Assembly (NCBI RefSeq): GCF_014190875.1
Contig: NZ_JACHVS010000001.1
Location: forward strand, 1,054,001 to 1,118,000
Length of the DNA: 64,000 bases
Reading direction: 5' to 3'
DNA from: Paeniglutamicibacter cryotolerans
Lineage (GTDB): Bacteria; Actinomycetota; Actinomycetes; Actinomycetales; Micrococcaceae
A program made the translations under genes and the position numbers. Shown piece by piece: positions 53,836 to 61,671 of the stretch. Numbering within the stretch: the first letter of the stretch is position 1; the number at the start of each line of letters is the position of its first letter. The notes beneath the pieces were generated by a model that searched no databases, was not told the origin of the DNA, and saw only the letters and a list, made by a program, of their open reading frames with translations.

Positions 53836-55046
53836 ACACCACCCGCCCCGTGATCACAGCCGTCGCCGACAGCGACTCCTACCTGAAACTGGCCTGCGCC
53901 ACCCTGGAAAAACTGGGCCCGGGCTGGGACCGCAAGGTTCTGCTGGTGCGCAGCCCGCTGCTGCCCACCACCGAGCAGCTGGGTGCCGCCACACTGGGCA
54001 CCTTCATGGAGGGCATCAACCCGAGGATCCTGCCCATGGGCGCCCTGCCGCAGGCATTGCGGGGCTCAGGAGTCGTCTTCGCCGCCGCCACCGGTCCGAT
54101 AGTGCAGGAGCTCTTTGCCCGGATCACCGCCGCCGCACCCGACGGAATCCGACGCAGCGCCCTAGTCTCGGCGCTGCCCGGAGTCGCCCTGCCGGCCACC
54201 AAGAAGGCGATGCGCTTCCGCTCCCTGGCCGATGCCTTCATCACCCACAGCCATGCCGAGGCCGAGGCCTTCTCCGGACTATGTGCCGAGCTGGGAACGG
54301 CGGCCCCCGAACGGATCCTGGTCGCCAAGCTCCCGTTCCTGCATTCACGCGGCTTTCCGGCACCGGACCCGGCACCCGTCACCCGGCTGGTTTTCGCCGC
54401 GCAGGCCAAGGTCCCGTCGGCGAAGGCGGAACGCGAGCAGCTGCTGCTGGCACTGGACCGCGCCTCGCGGCTGAACCCGCAGGTGGAGGTGCTGGTCAAG
54501 GTACGTGCCTGGCCGGGCGAACCGCAGACCCACCTCGAGCCGTTCCCCTACGACGAACTGCACGACGAGCTGTTGCGCAGCGGTCGGCTCGCATCGTCCC
54601 GGGTGCGCTTCCGGGCCGGGTCGATGGCAGCGCTGTTGACCCCGGGCACGGCGCTGGCCACCGTCTCCTCCACCGCGGCGCTGGAATCGCTGGACCGGGG
54701 CCTGCGCACGCTGATCCTGTCCGACTTCGGCGTCAACCAGCGGCTGCTCAACGCGGTATTCGAGGGCAGCGGACTGCTGGGAACCCTCGACGACGCGGCG
54801 GCCATGGATTTCGGCCGGCCGGGGACCGCCTGGCTGCGGGAAAACTACTTCCATGCCGCCGACGTCGAGCCGGAGGCCGCGCTGCGCTCGCTTGCCCTGC
54901 GGGCCGCCGGTTCCGGATTCCGGATCGCCCCGGAGCGGATCGCCCTGGCCGCCGGCATCTCCCGCAAGGCAAAGGTCCGCACAGCGCTGCCGCGGCCCGC
55001 ACTGCGTGCGGTGCGCCGGTTGCGGCGGATGCTGCAGGGAATTTAG
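53832..55046 (+). CDS. DUF6716-like putative glycosyltransferase
   Basis: This 404-residue protein resembles a group annotated as putative glycosyltransferases (DUF6716) near sialic acid genes in actinobacteria; I recall this from annotation and cannot check it. Visible features are VVFAAATGPIVQEL, the GT-B-like LVKVRAWPGEPQTH near residue 225 and VSSTAALESLDRGLRTLILS near 275, a typical nucleotide-binding C-lobe. The C-terminus is basic (about 375-404), compatible with membrane association. Last gene of the operon. Confidence 0.65.
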   Translation: MNTTRPVITAVADSDSYLKLACATLEKLGPGWDRKVLLVRSPLLPTTEQLGAATLGTFMEGINPRILPMGALPQALRGSGVVFAAATGPIVQELFARITAAAPDGIRRSALVSALPGVALPATKKAMRFRSLADAFITHSHAEAEAFSGLCAELGTAAPERILVAKLPFLHSRGFPAPDPAPVTRLVFAAQAKVPSAKAEREQLLLALDRASRLNPQVEVLVKVRAWPGEPQTHLEPFPYDELHDELLRSGRLASSRVRFRAGSMAALLTPGTALATVSSTAALESLDRGLRTLILSDFGVNQRLLNAVFEGSGLLGTLDDAAAMDFGRPGTAWLRENYFHAADVEPEAALRSLALRAAGSGFRIAPERIALAAGISRKAKVRTALPRPALRAVRRLRRMLQGI

Positions 55047-55062
55047 GGGTCCGCCGGCCCCT

Positions 55063-55551
55063 TTACTTGCACTCCGGCAGGCCCGATGCGCGGGCGGCGT
55101 CCCCGACCCGTTGGAGCATGTCGCCCAGGGCGAGGGCCTCTTCCCGGCTGAGCACGTCAAAGAGCGTGGAGCGGACGAATCGCACGTGGTCGGGAGCGGC
55201 GGCGTCGATCATTTCCCGGCCCTGCTCCGTGAGGACCAGGTCGGCCCCGCGCCCGTCGCCCTCGATGGCACGGCGTCGGAGCAGCCCCTTGGCCTCCATC
55301 CGGCGCACCAGATGCGAGATACGGCTGCGTTCCCACCCCAGCTCCCGCGCCAGTTCCCCGGCGCGCAGGGCGCCACAGGTGTCTTGTGAAAGTGCGGCGA
55401 GCACCGAGTACTCTCCCGTGGACAAACTTGAATCACGCATCAATTGCCGGTCGAGCGCCGCGGGAAACTGCCATAGCAGCTGCCTGAAATGCAGCCAGGT
55501 CTCGCGTTCTTCGGAGTTCAGCCATTGCACAGCCTCGTTAGTGTCGCTCAT
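55063..55551 (-). CDS. MarR-family transcriptional regulator
   Basis: This 162-residue winged-helix regulator shows LSTGEYSVLAALSQ near residue 43, recognition region RAGELARELGWERSRISHLVRRMEAKGL and the wing RRRAIEGDGRGADLVLTEQG. Such proteins bind phenolic or oxidant signals and repress neighbouring genes. ATG at 55551 is chosen because GAGGGAAG stands four to six bases upstream; GTG at 55554 is too close. It is divergent from an FMN reductase, with a palindrome between them. Confidence 0.9.
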   Translation of the reverse strand: MSDTNEAVQWLNSEERETWLHFRQLLWQFPAALDRQLMRDSSLSTGEYSVLAALSQDTCGALRAGELARELGWERSRISHLVRRMEAKGLLRRRAIEGDGRGADLVLTEQGREMIDAAAPDHVRFVRSTLFDVLSREEALALGDMLQRVGDAARASGLPECK

Positions 55552-55570
55552 CACGCTTCCCTCAATGTTG

Positions 55571-55582
55571 TTGACACGTCAA
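55571..55582. promoter_or_regulatory. Candidate MarR operator
   Basis: TTGAC-AC-GTCAA, a 5-bp perfect inverted repeat, is placed 20 bases upstream of the marR-type gene, where autorepression would act. Confidence 0.5.
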
Positions 55583-55653
55583 TCATTACCGTCCATGCTT
55601 GAAGCAACAAGTATTTAGTTCGCCGCCCGAAACGGCCGGTGCCACCCAGTGAA

Positions 55654-55659
55654 TAGGAT
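55654..55659 (+). promoter_or_regulatory. Putative -10 element, FMN reductase gene
   Basis: TAGGAT with a seven-base spacer to the ATG at 55667; it could instead serve as a weak AGGA ribosome site. Confidence 0.35.
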
Positions 55660-55666
55660 TCAGCAC

Positions 55667-56242
55667 ATGACCAAGATTGCCATCGTCACCGGTTCCACCC
55701 GTCCGGGCCGCAACAATCTGGGCGTTGCCCAGTGGGTCCTGGACCAGGCCAACCTGCGCGGCGACGCCGACTACGAACTGGTCGACATCGCGGACTTCAA
55801 CCTGCCGGTGCTCGACGAGGCCTACCCGGCCGGCTACCAGAACTACCAGAACGACCACACCAAGGCCTTTGGCGCCAAGCTGGCCGAGTTCGACGGCTTC
55901 ATCTTCATCACCCCGGAATACAACCACTCAGTGGCCCCAGCCCTGGCCAACGCCCTGTCCTACGTGAACGTCGAATTGGCCAACAAGGCAGCGGGCATCG
56001 TCGGCTACGGTTCGGCCTTCGGCGCACGCGCCGTCGAGCACCTGCGCGGGATCCTCTCCGAACTGCAGGTGGCCCACGTGCAAAAGACCGGCATGTTCTC
56101 CCTGTTCACCGACTTCGAGAATTTTTCCGCCTTCAAGCCCACCGAATTCGGCGTGGCTTCGATGGCTCCGATGTTCGACCAGCTGGTTCCCTGGACCGTC
56201 GCCATGAAATCGGTCCGCGAAGCCGCCCTGGTTTCCGCCTAG
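55667..56242 (+). CDS. NADPH-dependent FMN reductase-type oxidoreductase
   Basis: This 191-residue flavodoxin-fold protein has the FMN phosphate loop VTGSTRPGRNN near residue 8, the isoalloxazine-contacting TPEYNHSVAPALANAL near 85 and VGYGSAFGARAVEHLR near 110. Such enzymes reduce quinones, azo dyes, nitro compounds or flavin with NAD(P)H. The divergent MarR gene suggests induction by a quinone or phenolic stress. ATG at 55667 is preferred over the in-frame 55649. Confidence 0.9.
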   Translation: MTKIAIVTGSTRPGRNNLGVAQWVLDQANLRGDADYELVDIADFNLPVLDEAYPAGYQNYQNDHTKAFGAKLAEFDGFIFITPEYNHSVAPALANALSYVNVELANKAAGIVGYGSAFGARAVEHLRGILSELQVAHVQKTGMFSLFTDFENFSAFKPTEFGVASMAPMFDQLVPWTVAMKSVREAALVSA

Positions 56243-56269
56243 CAGGTGAACATCGCGGGATCCGTTCCC

Positions 56270-56331
56270 GCGGCAATCGCCGTGCACAACAGTGGCTCCG
56301 TTCAACCACTGATGCGCATGGCGATTGCCGC
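56270..56331. terminator. Nested hairpin between convergent FMN reductase gene and fhs
   Basis: Outer arms GCGGCAATCGCC (56270-56281) and its exact complement (56320-56331) enclose an inner perfect CAGTGG (56290-56295) / CCACTG (56306-56311). No U-tract follows on either strand. It probably acts as a bidirectional terminator, or is a mobile intergenic repeat. Confidence 0.6.
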
Positions 56332-56345
56332 TTAATCGGGCCGTC

Positions 56346-58034
56346 CTAGAACAGCCCGACGGCACGCCCCTGCGCATCGACGTCCATGCGCATTGCGGCC
56401 GGAACCTTGGGCAGGCCCGGCATGGTCATCACCGATCCGGTCAGCGCCACGATGAATCCGGCGCCGGTCTTCGGGATCAGGTCGCGCACGTGCAGCGTGA
56501 AGCCCTCCGGGGCGCCGAGCAGGCTCGCATCGTCGGAGAACGAATACTGGGTCTTGGCCATGCAGACTGGCATCGCATCCCAGCCATTGGCATGGATCCG
56601 CTCCAACGCCCGGCGCGCCTCGGCCGAATACTCGACCCCGGCGCCACCGTAGATCTCGCGGACGATCGTCGAGATCTTTTCCTCCACGGACAGCTCCAGC
56701 TCGTACAGCGGGCTGAATTCCTGCGGCTTCTGGATCGCCGCAAGGACCTTCTGCGCCAGTTCGGCACCGCCGGCGGCGCCACGGCCCCAAACCTCGGCCA
56801 CCGCCGCCTCGACTCCCCGCTCTCGGCACCACTGAATCACCACATCGAGCTCGGCCTCGGTATCGGTGTGGAACCGGTTGACCGCCACCACGGGGGTGAC
56901 CCCGAACTTCCCGATGTTTGTCACGTGCCGCTCCAGGTTGCACAATCCGGCCCGCACCGCGTCTACGTTCTCGGCGCCGAGCGCGTCCTTGGCCACCCCG
57001 CCATGCATCTTCAGGGCCCGCACGGTGGCCACCACGACGGCTGCCGACGGTTCGAACCCGGCGAAGCGGGCCTTGATGTCCATGAACTTCTCGGCACCGA
57101 GGTCGGCTCCGAAGCCGGCCTCCGTGACCACGACATCGGCCAGTGCCCGGGCGGTGTTCGTCGCGATGACGGAGTTGCAGCCGTGGGCGATGTTGGCGAA
57201 GGGTCCGCCATGGATCAGCGCGGGCGTCCCGGCCATGGTCTGGACGAGGTTGGGCTTCAGCGCATCCTTGAGCAGCATGGTCATCGCGCCCTGCGCGTTC
57301 AGGTCGGCAACGGTGACCGGCTTCCGGTCGAAGGTATAGCCGACGGTAATGGCCGCAAGGCGCTCACGCAGGTCATCGATGCCCGTGGCGAGGCAGAAGA
57401 CGGCCATCACCTCGGAGGCGACGGTGATGTCGAACCCGGCCTCGCGCGGCATGCCCTCGGTGGGGCCGCCGAGCCCGATGACGATCTGGCGCAGCGCGCG
57501 GTCGTTCACGTCGAGCACGCGCCTGAAGGTGATCCGGCGCGGGTCGATGCCCAATTCGTTTCCGCGGTGCAGGTGGTTGTCGACCAGGGCCATGAGCAGG
57601 TTGTTGGCGCTGGTAATGGCATGGAAGTCGCCGGTGAAGTGCATGTTGATGTCTTCCATCGGCAGCACCTGCGAGTACCCGCCGCCGGTGGCCCCGCCCT
57701 TCATCCCGAAGATCGGCCCCAGCGAGGGTTCGCGCAGCGCAATCATGGTCCGGGTTCCGGTAGCGGACAGGGCGTCGCCCAGTCCGACGGTGACAGTCGA
57801 TTTACCCTCACCGGCGGGCGTCGGTGACATCGCACTGACCAGCACGACCCTTCCCCGGGCGGTTCCGGTGCGCTCGTGCAGCAGACCCGTGTCGATCTTC
57901 GCCTTGTAACGGCCGTACAGCTCCAGCGCCTCCTCTGGGATTCCAGCCCGCTGCGCAATATCCTGGATCGGTTCCAGGTTTGCCCGCGAGGCAATCCCCA
58001 GGTCACTCATGTCCATTTCAGACAACGCCGTCAT
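56346..58034 (-). CDS. fhs: Formate-tetrahydrofolate ligase
   Basis: This 562-residue enzyme makes 10-formyl-THF from formate, THF and ATP for one-carbon metabolism. Markers are the ATP-binding [15 protein letters not shown] near residue 72, [20 protein letters not shown] near 101 and [21 protein letters not shown] and VRALKMHGG further on. The length is normal and the frame intact. The leader has no clear riboswitch. Confidence 0.97.
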   Translation of the reverse strand: MTALSEMDMSDLGIASRANLEPIQDIAQRAGIPEEALELYGRYKAKIDTGLLHERTGTARGRVVLVSAMSPTPAGEGKSTVTVGLGDALSATGTRTMIALREPSLGPIFGMKGGATGGGYSQVLPMEDINMHFTGDFHAITSANNLLMALVDNHLHRGNELGIDPRRITFRRVLDVNDRALRQIVIGLGGPTEGMPREAGFDITVASEVMAVFCLATGIDDLRERLAAITVGYTFDRKPVTVADLNAQGAMTMLLKDALKPNLVQTMAGTPALIHGGPFANIAHGCNSVIATNTARALADVVVTEAGFGADLGAEKFMDIKARFAGFEPSAAVVVATVRALKMHGGVAKDALGAENVDAVRAGLCNLERHVTNIGKFGVTPVVAVNRFHTDTEAELDVVIQWCRERGVEAAVAEVWGRGAAGGAELAQKVLAAIQKPQEFSPLYELELSVEEKISTIVREIYGGAGVEYSAEARRALERIHANGWDAMPVCMAKTQYSFSDDASLLGAPEGFTLHVRDLIPKTGAGFIVALTGSVMTMPGLPKVPAAMRMDVDAQGRAVGLF

Positions 58035-58108
58035 CGATTTGCCTACTTTCTTCCGGCCCTGGGCCGCTCACGAGCTTTGGATCCCGCTGGAACCTCTGTG
58101 ACTTCAAG

Positions 58109-58270
58109 TTACCAGCAGGCGGCCCGGGGAGGCAGCGGAGAGTCTCCTTTTAAGCGGCAAAGCCCGCCGGGGAAGCCGGCGGGCTTTGCGGTGCGGAATC
58201 CTGCGGTTTTCATCTCTACCTCACCGGTGGTTGTGATGGCCAGGGCCTGACGGATGCTGATATCTGTCAT
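58109..58270 (-). CDS. Doubtful fourth short ORF, overlapping the terminator
   Basis: ATG at 58270 overlaps the stop of the 39-residue ORF (TAATG), so it could be reached by coupled translation. The frame (53 residues, opening TDISIRQALAITTTGEVEM) runs through the downstream hairpin, which argues against it being a full gene. Confidence 0.2.
   Translation of the reverse strand: MTDISIRQALAITTTGEVEMKTAGFRTAKPAGFPGGLCRLKGDSPLPPRAACW
58157..58189 (-). terminator. Strong hairpin ending the short-ORF operon
   Basis: A perfect 14-bp stem (GCAAAGCCCGCCGG and complement) with a five-base loop lies 81 bases after the last good short ORF and 123 bases upstream of fhs. The minus-strand tail CGCTTAAAA is only weakly U-rich. 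Confidence 0.75.
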
Positions 58271-58389
58271 TAGCGCAGGCGGACAACCATTTCGATGGGC
58301 AGTTTCCTCTCATCGGCGATGCGGTGCGAGGGGTTGTATTCGGTGGCCAGCCACTTGGGCAGGCGCGGTTTGCGGCTTTCGGACTTCAT
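58270..58389 (-). CDS. 39-residue basic protein, short-ORF operon gene 3
   Basis: ATG at 58389 follows a near-perfect ribosome site (AGGGAGGTGA), five bases after the stop of the preceding ORF. The product begins KSESRKPRLPKWLA, continues with EYNPSHRIADERKL and ends MVVRLR; it is hydrophilic and basic. Third-position GC is high, as in real genes of this genome. No family is recognised, and it does not match the small ribosomal proteins I know. Confidence 0.6.
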   Translation of the reverse strand: MKSESRKPRLPKWLATEYNPSHRIADERKLPIEMVVRLR

Positions 58390-58394
58390 GCGAT

Positions 58395-58541
58395 TCACCT
58401 CCCTCCCTTCAGGTCATGGGTGCGGGTGGGATTCCGGGGTACCCTGGCGGCTGGGCGCGCGCGCAGGACCTCGGGTCCGGTGAAGATGAATTCAGCCGTG
58501 GGAAATCGGCTGGTCGCGATCTTTTTGATCGGGTTCGGCAT
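58395..58541 (-). CDS. 48-residue basic protein, short-ORF operon gene 2
   Basis: ATG at 58541 has AGAGGAA about seven bases upstream. The product opens PNPIKKIATSRFPTAEFIF, continues TGPEVLRARPAARVP and ends with HDLKGGR; it is basic with several Pro. The end of its frame encodes the ribosome site of gene 3. No family recognised. A longer frame to 58811 exists but would swallow gene 1, so the internal ATG is preferred. Confidence 0.5.
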   Translation of the reverse strand: MPNPIKKIATSRFPTAEFIFTGPEVLRARPAARVPRNPTRTHDLKGGR

Positions 58542-58621
58542 GGCGGGTGTTCCTCTGGATTGGCCTCGACGTGAAACGGAGGCCTCGGGAACGGGTATGC
58601 GTCCTGGGGCGAGAAAAATCC

Positions 58622-58726
58622 CTAGCAGGAAGCCGTTCCGGAGGCGGAGGTGATGGCACGGGTTCGGTAACCGGTGCTGCCGGAGACTGCACGCAGTCCC
58701 ATCAGGGCAATTGAATTCATCATCAT
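58622..58726 (-). CDS. 34-residue Ser/Thr-rich peptide, short-ORF operon gene 1
   Basis: Three ATG codons in a row (58726, 58723, 58720) follow an excellent ribosome site, AAAAGGAGGTGG. The peptide opens MMMNSIALMGLRAVSG and ends GTASC, with ten Ser/Thr in its last 20 residues and a single terminal Cys. This is the look of a modified-peptide precursor or a leader peptide, but no modification enzyme lies nearby. No family recognised. Confidence 0.5.
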   Translation of the reverse strand: MMMNSIALMGLRAVSGSTGYRTRAITSASGTASC

Positions 58727-58773
58727 TTCCACCTCCTTTTCGGAAGAACGTGCCGAGTGGGTCGGCGCCAATA

Positions 58774-58807
58774 GAATCCGCGGATTCCGAAGTCTCATTG
58801 AGACTTC
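58774..58807. promoter_or_regulatory. Two adjacent palindromes upstream of the short-ORF operon
   Basis: GAATCCGCGGATTC (58774-58787) is a 14-bp perfect palindrome. One base on, GAAGTCTCA and TGAGACTTC (58789-58807) form a 9-bp perfect inverted repeat around one base. They stand 48-81 bases before the first ATG, as operators would. Confidence 0.65.
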
Positions 58808-58885
58808 TCAATCACAAGTATCAGGCTATACGCGCAGGGCCCCCACGACAACGGGCTTCCTTAAAAGATTCCGTTTTTTTCCACG

Positions 58886-58917
58886 AGTTCGGCGTGTCCA
58901 ACGCAACACGCCGAACT
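58886..58917 (-). terminator. Hairpin at the end of the histidine phosphatase gene
   Basis: A perfect 11-bp stem AGTTCGGCGTG / CACGCCGAACT with a ten-base loop overlaps the last two bases of the stop codon. Downstream on the minus strand is A-rich rather than U-rich. Confidence 0.6.
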
Positions 58918-59509
58918 AAAGTCCCCAGGCTTCGACGGCGGGGGTATCCCGATCCCATCCGAGGCGGCAGACCTCCGCGGTTCCCAACAGGAAGTGCCGC
59001 CCCATGCCGGGTTCCATCCCCAACCAGCGTGCGGCGAGGATGCGGCTGAAATGTCCGTGGGAGAACACGATGGCATTCCCGCCCGCATCCAGTTGCGTGC
59101 ACACGCGGTCGACGAGCGCATCGGCCCGCGCAGACACCTGCGCCAGGGTCTCCCCGTTGGGCACGCCCTGGTCCCAGATCAGGTATCCCGGACGATCCCG
59201 GCGGATCTGCGCCGATTCGACGCCCTCGTAGTCGCCGTAGTCCCATTCCCGTGCCAGCGGCGTTCTTTCGGCGGCATCGAAACCCGCCAGTGCGGCAGTC
59301 TCCACGGCCCGCAGCAGCGGGCTGGTGAGCACCAGCCCGAATCCGATCCCGGCGAGCTGGGCCGCCCGCAGGACGTCCCCCGCCCGGTCGGCTTGCAGAC
59401 GCCCCTCCTGCGTCAGCTCAAGGTCCGTCAGCCCCGTGTAGCGGCCGCTGCGAGACCATTCGGTTTCGCCGTGGCGCACCACCCAAAGCCGCGGATGTTC
59501 CTGGGTCAT
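58916..59509 (-). CDS. Histidine phosphatase (phosphoglycerate-mutase-like)
   Basis: This 197-residue protein carries the phospho-His motif VVRHGETEWS near residue 10, the second Arg in LTSPLLRAVETA, GVPNGETLAQV and the second catalytic His in FSHGHFSRIL. It is likely a phosphatase of the GpmB/SixA group; the substrate is unknown. ATG overlaps the stop of the CCA-adding enzyme (ATGA), so it is co-translated with it. Confidence 0.9.
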   Translation of the reverse strand: MTQEHPRLWVVRHGETEWSRSGRYTGLTDLELTQEGRLQADRAGDVLRAAQLAGIGFGLVLTSPLLRAVETAALAGFDAAERTPLAREWDYGDYEGVESAQIRRDRPGYLIWDQGVPNGETLAQVSARADALVDRVCTQLDAGGNAIVFSHGHFSRILAARWLGMEPGMGRHFLLGTAEVCRLGWDRDTPAVEAWGL

Positions 59510-60969
59510 GGCGCTTCCACTCCCCTGACGGGCTCCGGCGCGGATTCGGGCTGCTCGGACCACCAGGCAAAGAGCTCGCGCTCGGCGGTATCCCGATCCA
59601 TCGGTCCGTTGTCCATGCGCAGTTCCAGCAGGTACCGGTAGGCGCGGCCGACCACCGGTCCGGGCTTGATGCCCAGCAGCTCCATGATCACAGCGCCGTC
59701 GAGGTCCGGGCGCACCGACTCCAGTTCCTCCTTGGCCATCAGCTCCTCGATCCGCTGCTCCAAGTCGTCGTAGGCGAAGGCCAGCCGTTCGGCCTTCTTG
59801 CGGTTCCTGGTGGTCACGTCCGAACGGGTCAACCGGTGCAGCCGCGGCAGCAGTTCCCCGGCATCGGTGACGTAACGGCGCACCGCCGAATCGCTCCAAC
59901 CGGCCTCGCCGTAGCCGTAGAACCGCATGTGCAGTTCTACCAGCCGGGCAACGGCCTTAATGCTGTCGTTGTCGAAGCGCAGTGCGCGCATCCGGGCTTT
60001 GACCAGTTTCGAGCCGACCACGTCGTGGTGGCGGAAGCTGACCGCGCCGGTGGGTTCGAAGCGTCGGGTCGCGGGCTTGCCCACGTCGTGCATCAACGCG
60101 GCAAAACGCAGCACGAAGTCAGGTCCGGGGACCGCACCGTCGGGGCCCGTTTCATGCCCCGCTGCCTGTTCAAGTACCTGCAACGAGTGCTGGTAGACGT
60201 CCTTGTGCCGGTGGTGCTCGTCGACCTCCAGCTTCAGCGCCGCTACCTCGGGCAGCACCAGCTCGGCGAGGCCGGTGTCCACCAGCAGGTCGATGCCGGT
60301 TCGAGGGTCGGCGCCGTTGATCAATTTGACGAGTTCGTCACGGACCCGCTCGGCGGAGATGATCGAGATGCGTTCGGCCATGTCGGTCATGGCCGTCCGT
60401 ACTTCGTCGGCGACCGTGATGCCCAGCTGCGAGGCGAAGCGTGCGGCACGCATCATGCGCAACGGGTCATCGGAGAAGGAGAGCGAGGGCGGGCCCGGGG
60501 TGCGCACGATGCGCGCCTCGAGGTCGATGGCCCCGTTGTAGGGGTCGACGAGCTCGAGTGACGGCAAGCGCAGGGCCATCGCGTTCATGGTGAAGTCACG
60601 CCGGTAGAGGTCGTCGGTGAGCGAGGTTCCGAAGGCCACCAGGGGCTTGCGCGAATCGGGGTCATAGGATTCGGCGCGGTAGGTAGTCACCTCGATGGTG
60701 TCCTTGCCCTTGCGCAAGGCGATGGTGCCGAAGGCGCGCCCCACCTCCCAGGTGGCGTCGGCCCAGCCGGCCACCACGGCCAGCGTCTGGTCCGGCGTGG
60801 CGTCGGTGGTGAAATCGAGGTCCGGAGACACCCTCCCGAGGAAGAGGTCGCGGACGGGACCGCCCACGAGGGACAGCTCGTGACCGGCATCGAGGAACAG
60901 GCGGCCAAGGTCCATGACCACGGATGGCAGAAGGGCCTGAAGTGAGGAGGAGTGCGGAAGCTGCAGCAT
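59506..60969 (-). CDS. cca: CCA-adding tRNA nucleotidyltransferase
   Basis: This 487-residue protein adds or repairs the 3' CCA of tRNA. The N-terminal nucleotidyltransferase has LVGGPVRDLFLG near residue 35, the metal pair in PDLDFTTDA and RRDFTMNAMAL, and the C-terminal half has an HD domain (VDEHHRHKDVYQHS, ALMHDVGKPATRR). Presence of the HD domain fits a CCA-adding enzyme of the actinobacterial type. It is divergent from the NUDIX/murJ genes, the usual order near the origin in this group. Confidence 0.95.
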   Translation of the reverse strand: MLQLPHSSSLQALLPSVVMDLGRLFLDAGHELSLVGGPVRDLFLGRVSPDLDFTTDATPDQTLAVVAGWADATWEVGRAFGTIALRKGKDTIEVTTYRAESYDPDSRKPLVAFGTSLTDDLYRRDFTMNAMALRLPSLELVDPYNGAIDLEARIVRTPGPPSLSFSDDPLRMMRAARFASQLGITVADEVRTAMTDMAERISIISAERVRDELVKLINGADPRTGIDLLVDTGLAELVLPEVAALKLEVDEHHRHKDVYQHSLQVLEQAAGHETGPDGAVPGPDFVLRFAALMHDVGKPATRRFEPTGAVSFRHHDVVGSKLVKARMRALRFDNDSIKAVARLVELHMRFYGYGEAGWSDSAVRRYVTDAGELLPRLHRLTRSDVTTRNRKKAERLAFAYDDLEQRIEELMAKEELESVRPDLDGAVIMELLGIKPGPVVGRAYRYLLELRMDNGPMDRDTAERELFAWWSEQPESAPEPVRGVEAP

Positions 60970-61008
60970 AGTTCTTTAAGCGTGCCAGATATTTTCCCGG
61001 AAGCCATG

Positions 61009-61064
61009 CCGGGTCGTGTTTCCCGAGCACCCCGGCGACAAATTGCCCGGGAAACACGACCCGG
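61009..61064. repeat. 17-bp perfect inverted repeat between cca and the NUDIX gene
   Basis: CCGGGTCGTGTTTCCCG (61009-61025) and its exact complement (61048-61064) with a 22-base loop lie 40 bases upstream of cca and 53 bases upstream of the NUDIX start. Because the genes diverge, it is not at a transcript end and may be an operator or an RNA stem in a leader. Confidence 0.75.
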
Positions 61065-61116
61065 GGCGCGCGAGCTGCGCGCCCAAGGCAACTACGGGCG
61101 CTAAAAGGTAGATAAA

Positions 61117-61671
61117 GTGGACTCCATGGCTCATCCAGTTCCCAGCGCCCCGAAGCGCACGCCGTTGACTGCGTCAATGGCCCATGCGCAGGCGCAGGTG
61201 AGTCCGGGGCATCACACCCTTCCCACGGTGGAGGAGGTTTCGGCAGGCGGAGTGGTCATCGACATCACCGATCCGGCGCTTCCGGTGGCCATCATCGCCC
61301 GCTATAACCGCGGTGGCCGGCTTGAATGGTGCCTGCCCAAGGGCCATCCCGAGGGCCTTGAATCCAATGAGGAAGCCGCGGTCCGTGAGATCGAGGAGGA
61401 GACCGGCATTGCCGGGCACGTCCTCGCCCCGCTGGGCAGCGTCGACTACTGGTTCACCGTCTCCAGCTACCGGGTGCACAAGACTGTCCACCACTACCTC
61501 CTGCGGGCCACCGGCGGGAACCTGACCATTGAAAACGATCCCGACCACGAAGCAGTGGACGTGGCCTGGGTCCCCATTGCAGAACTAGGTAAGCGATTGT
61601 CCTTCCCGAACGAACGCCGGATTGCCGAATTGGCCCGCGAAGTTCTCCCGCACCATGTCCCAGGCTTCTAG
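61117..61671 (+). CDS. NUDIX hydrolase
   Basis: This 184-residue protein has a complete Nudix box, GHPEGLESNEEAAVREIEEE followed by TGIAG, near residues 80-103, and opens with a 45-residue polar extension. VSAGGVVIDI is the first strand of the fold. Substrates of this group are nucleoside diphosphate derivatives. GTG at 61117 follows AAAGG; ATG at 61126 is an alternative. It overlaps murJ by 17 bases. Confidence 0.88.
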   Translation: MDSMAHPVPSAPKRTPLTASMAHAQAQVSPGHHTLPTVEEVSAGGVVIDITDPALPVAIIARYNRGGRLEWCLPKGHPEGLESNEEAAVREIEEETGIAGHVLAPLGSVDYWFTVSSYRVHKTVHHYLLRATGGNLTIENDPDHEAVDVAWVPIAELGKRLSFPNERRIAELAREVLPHHVPGF

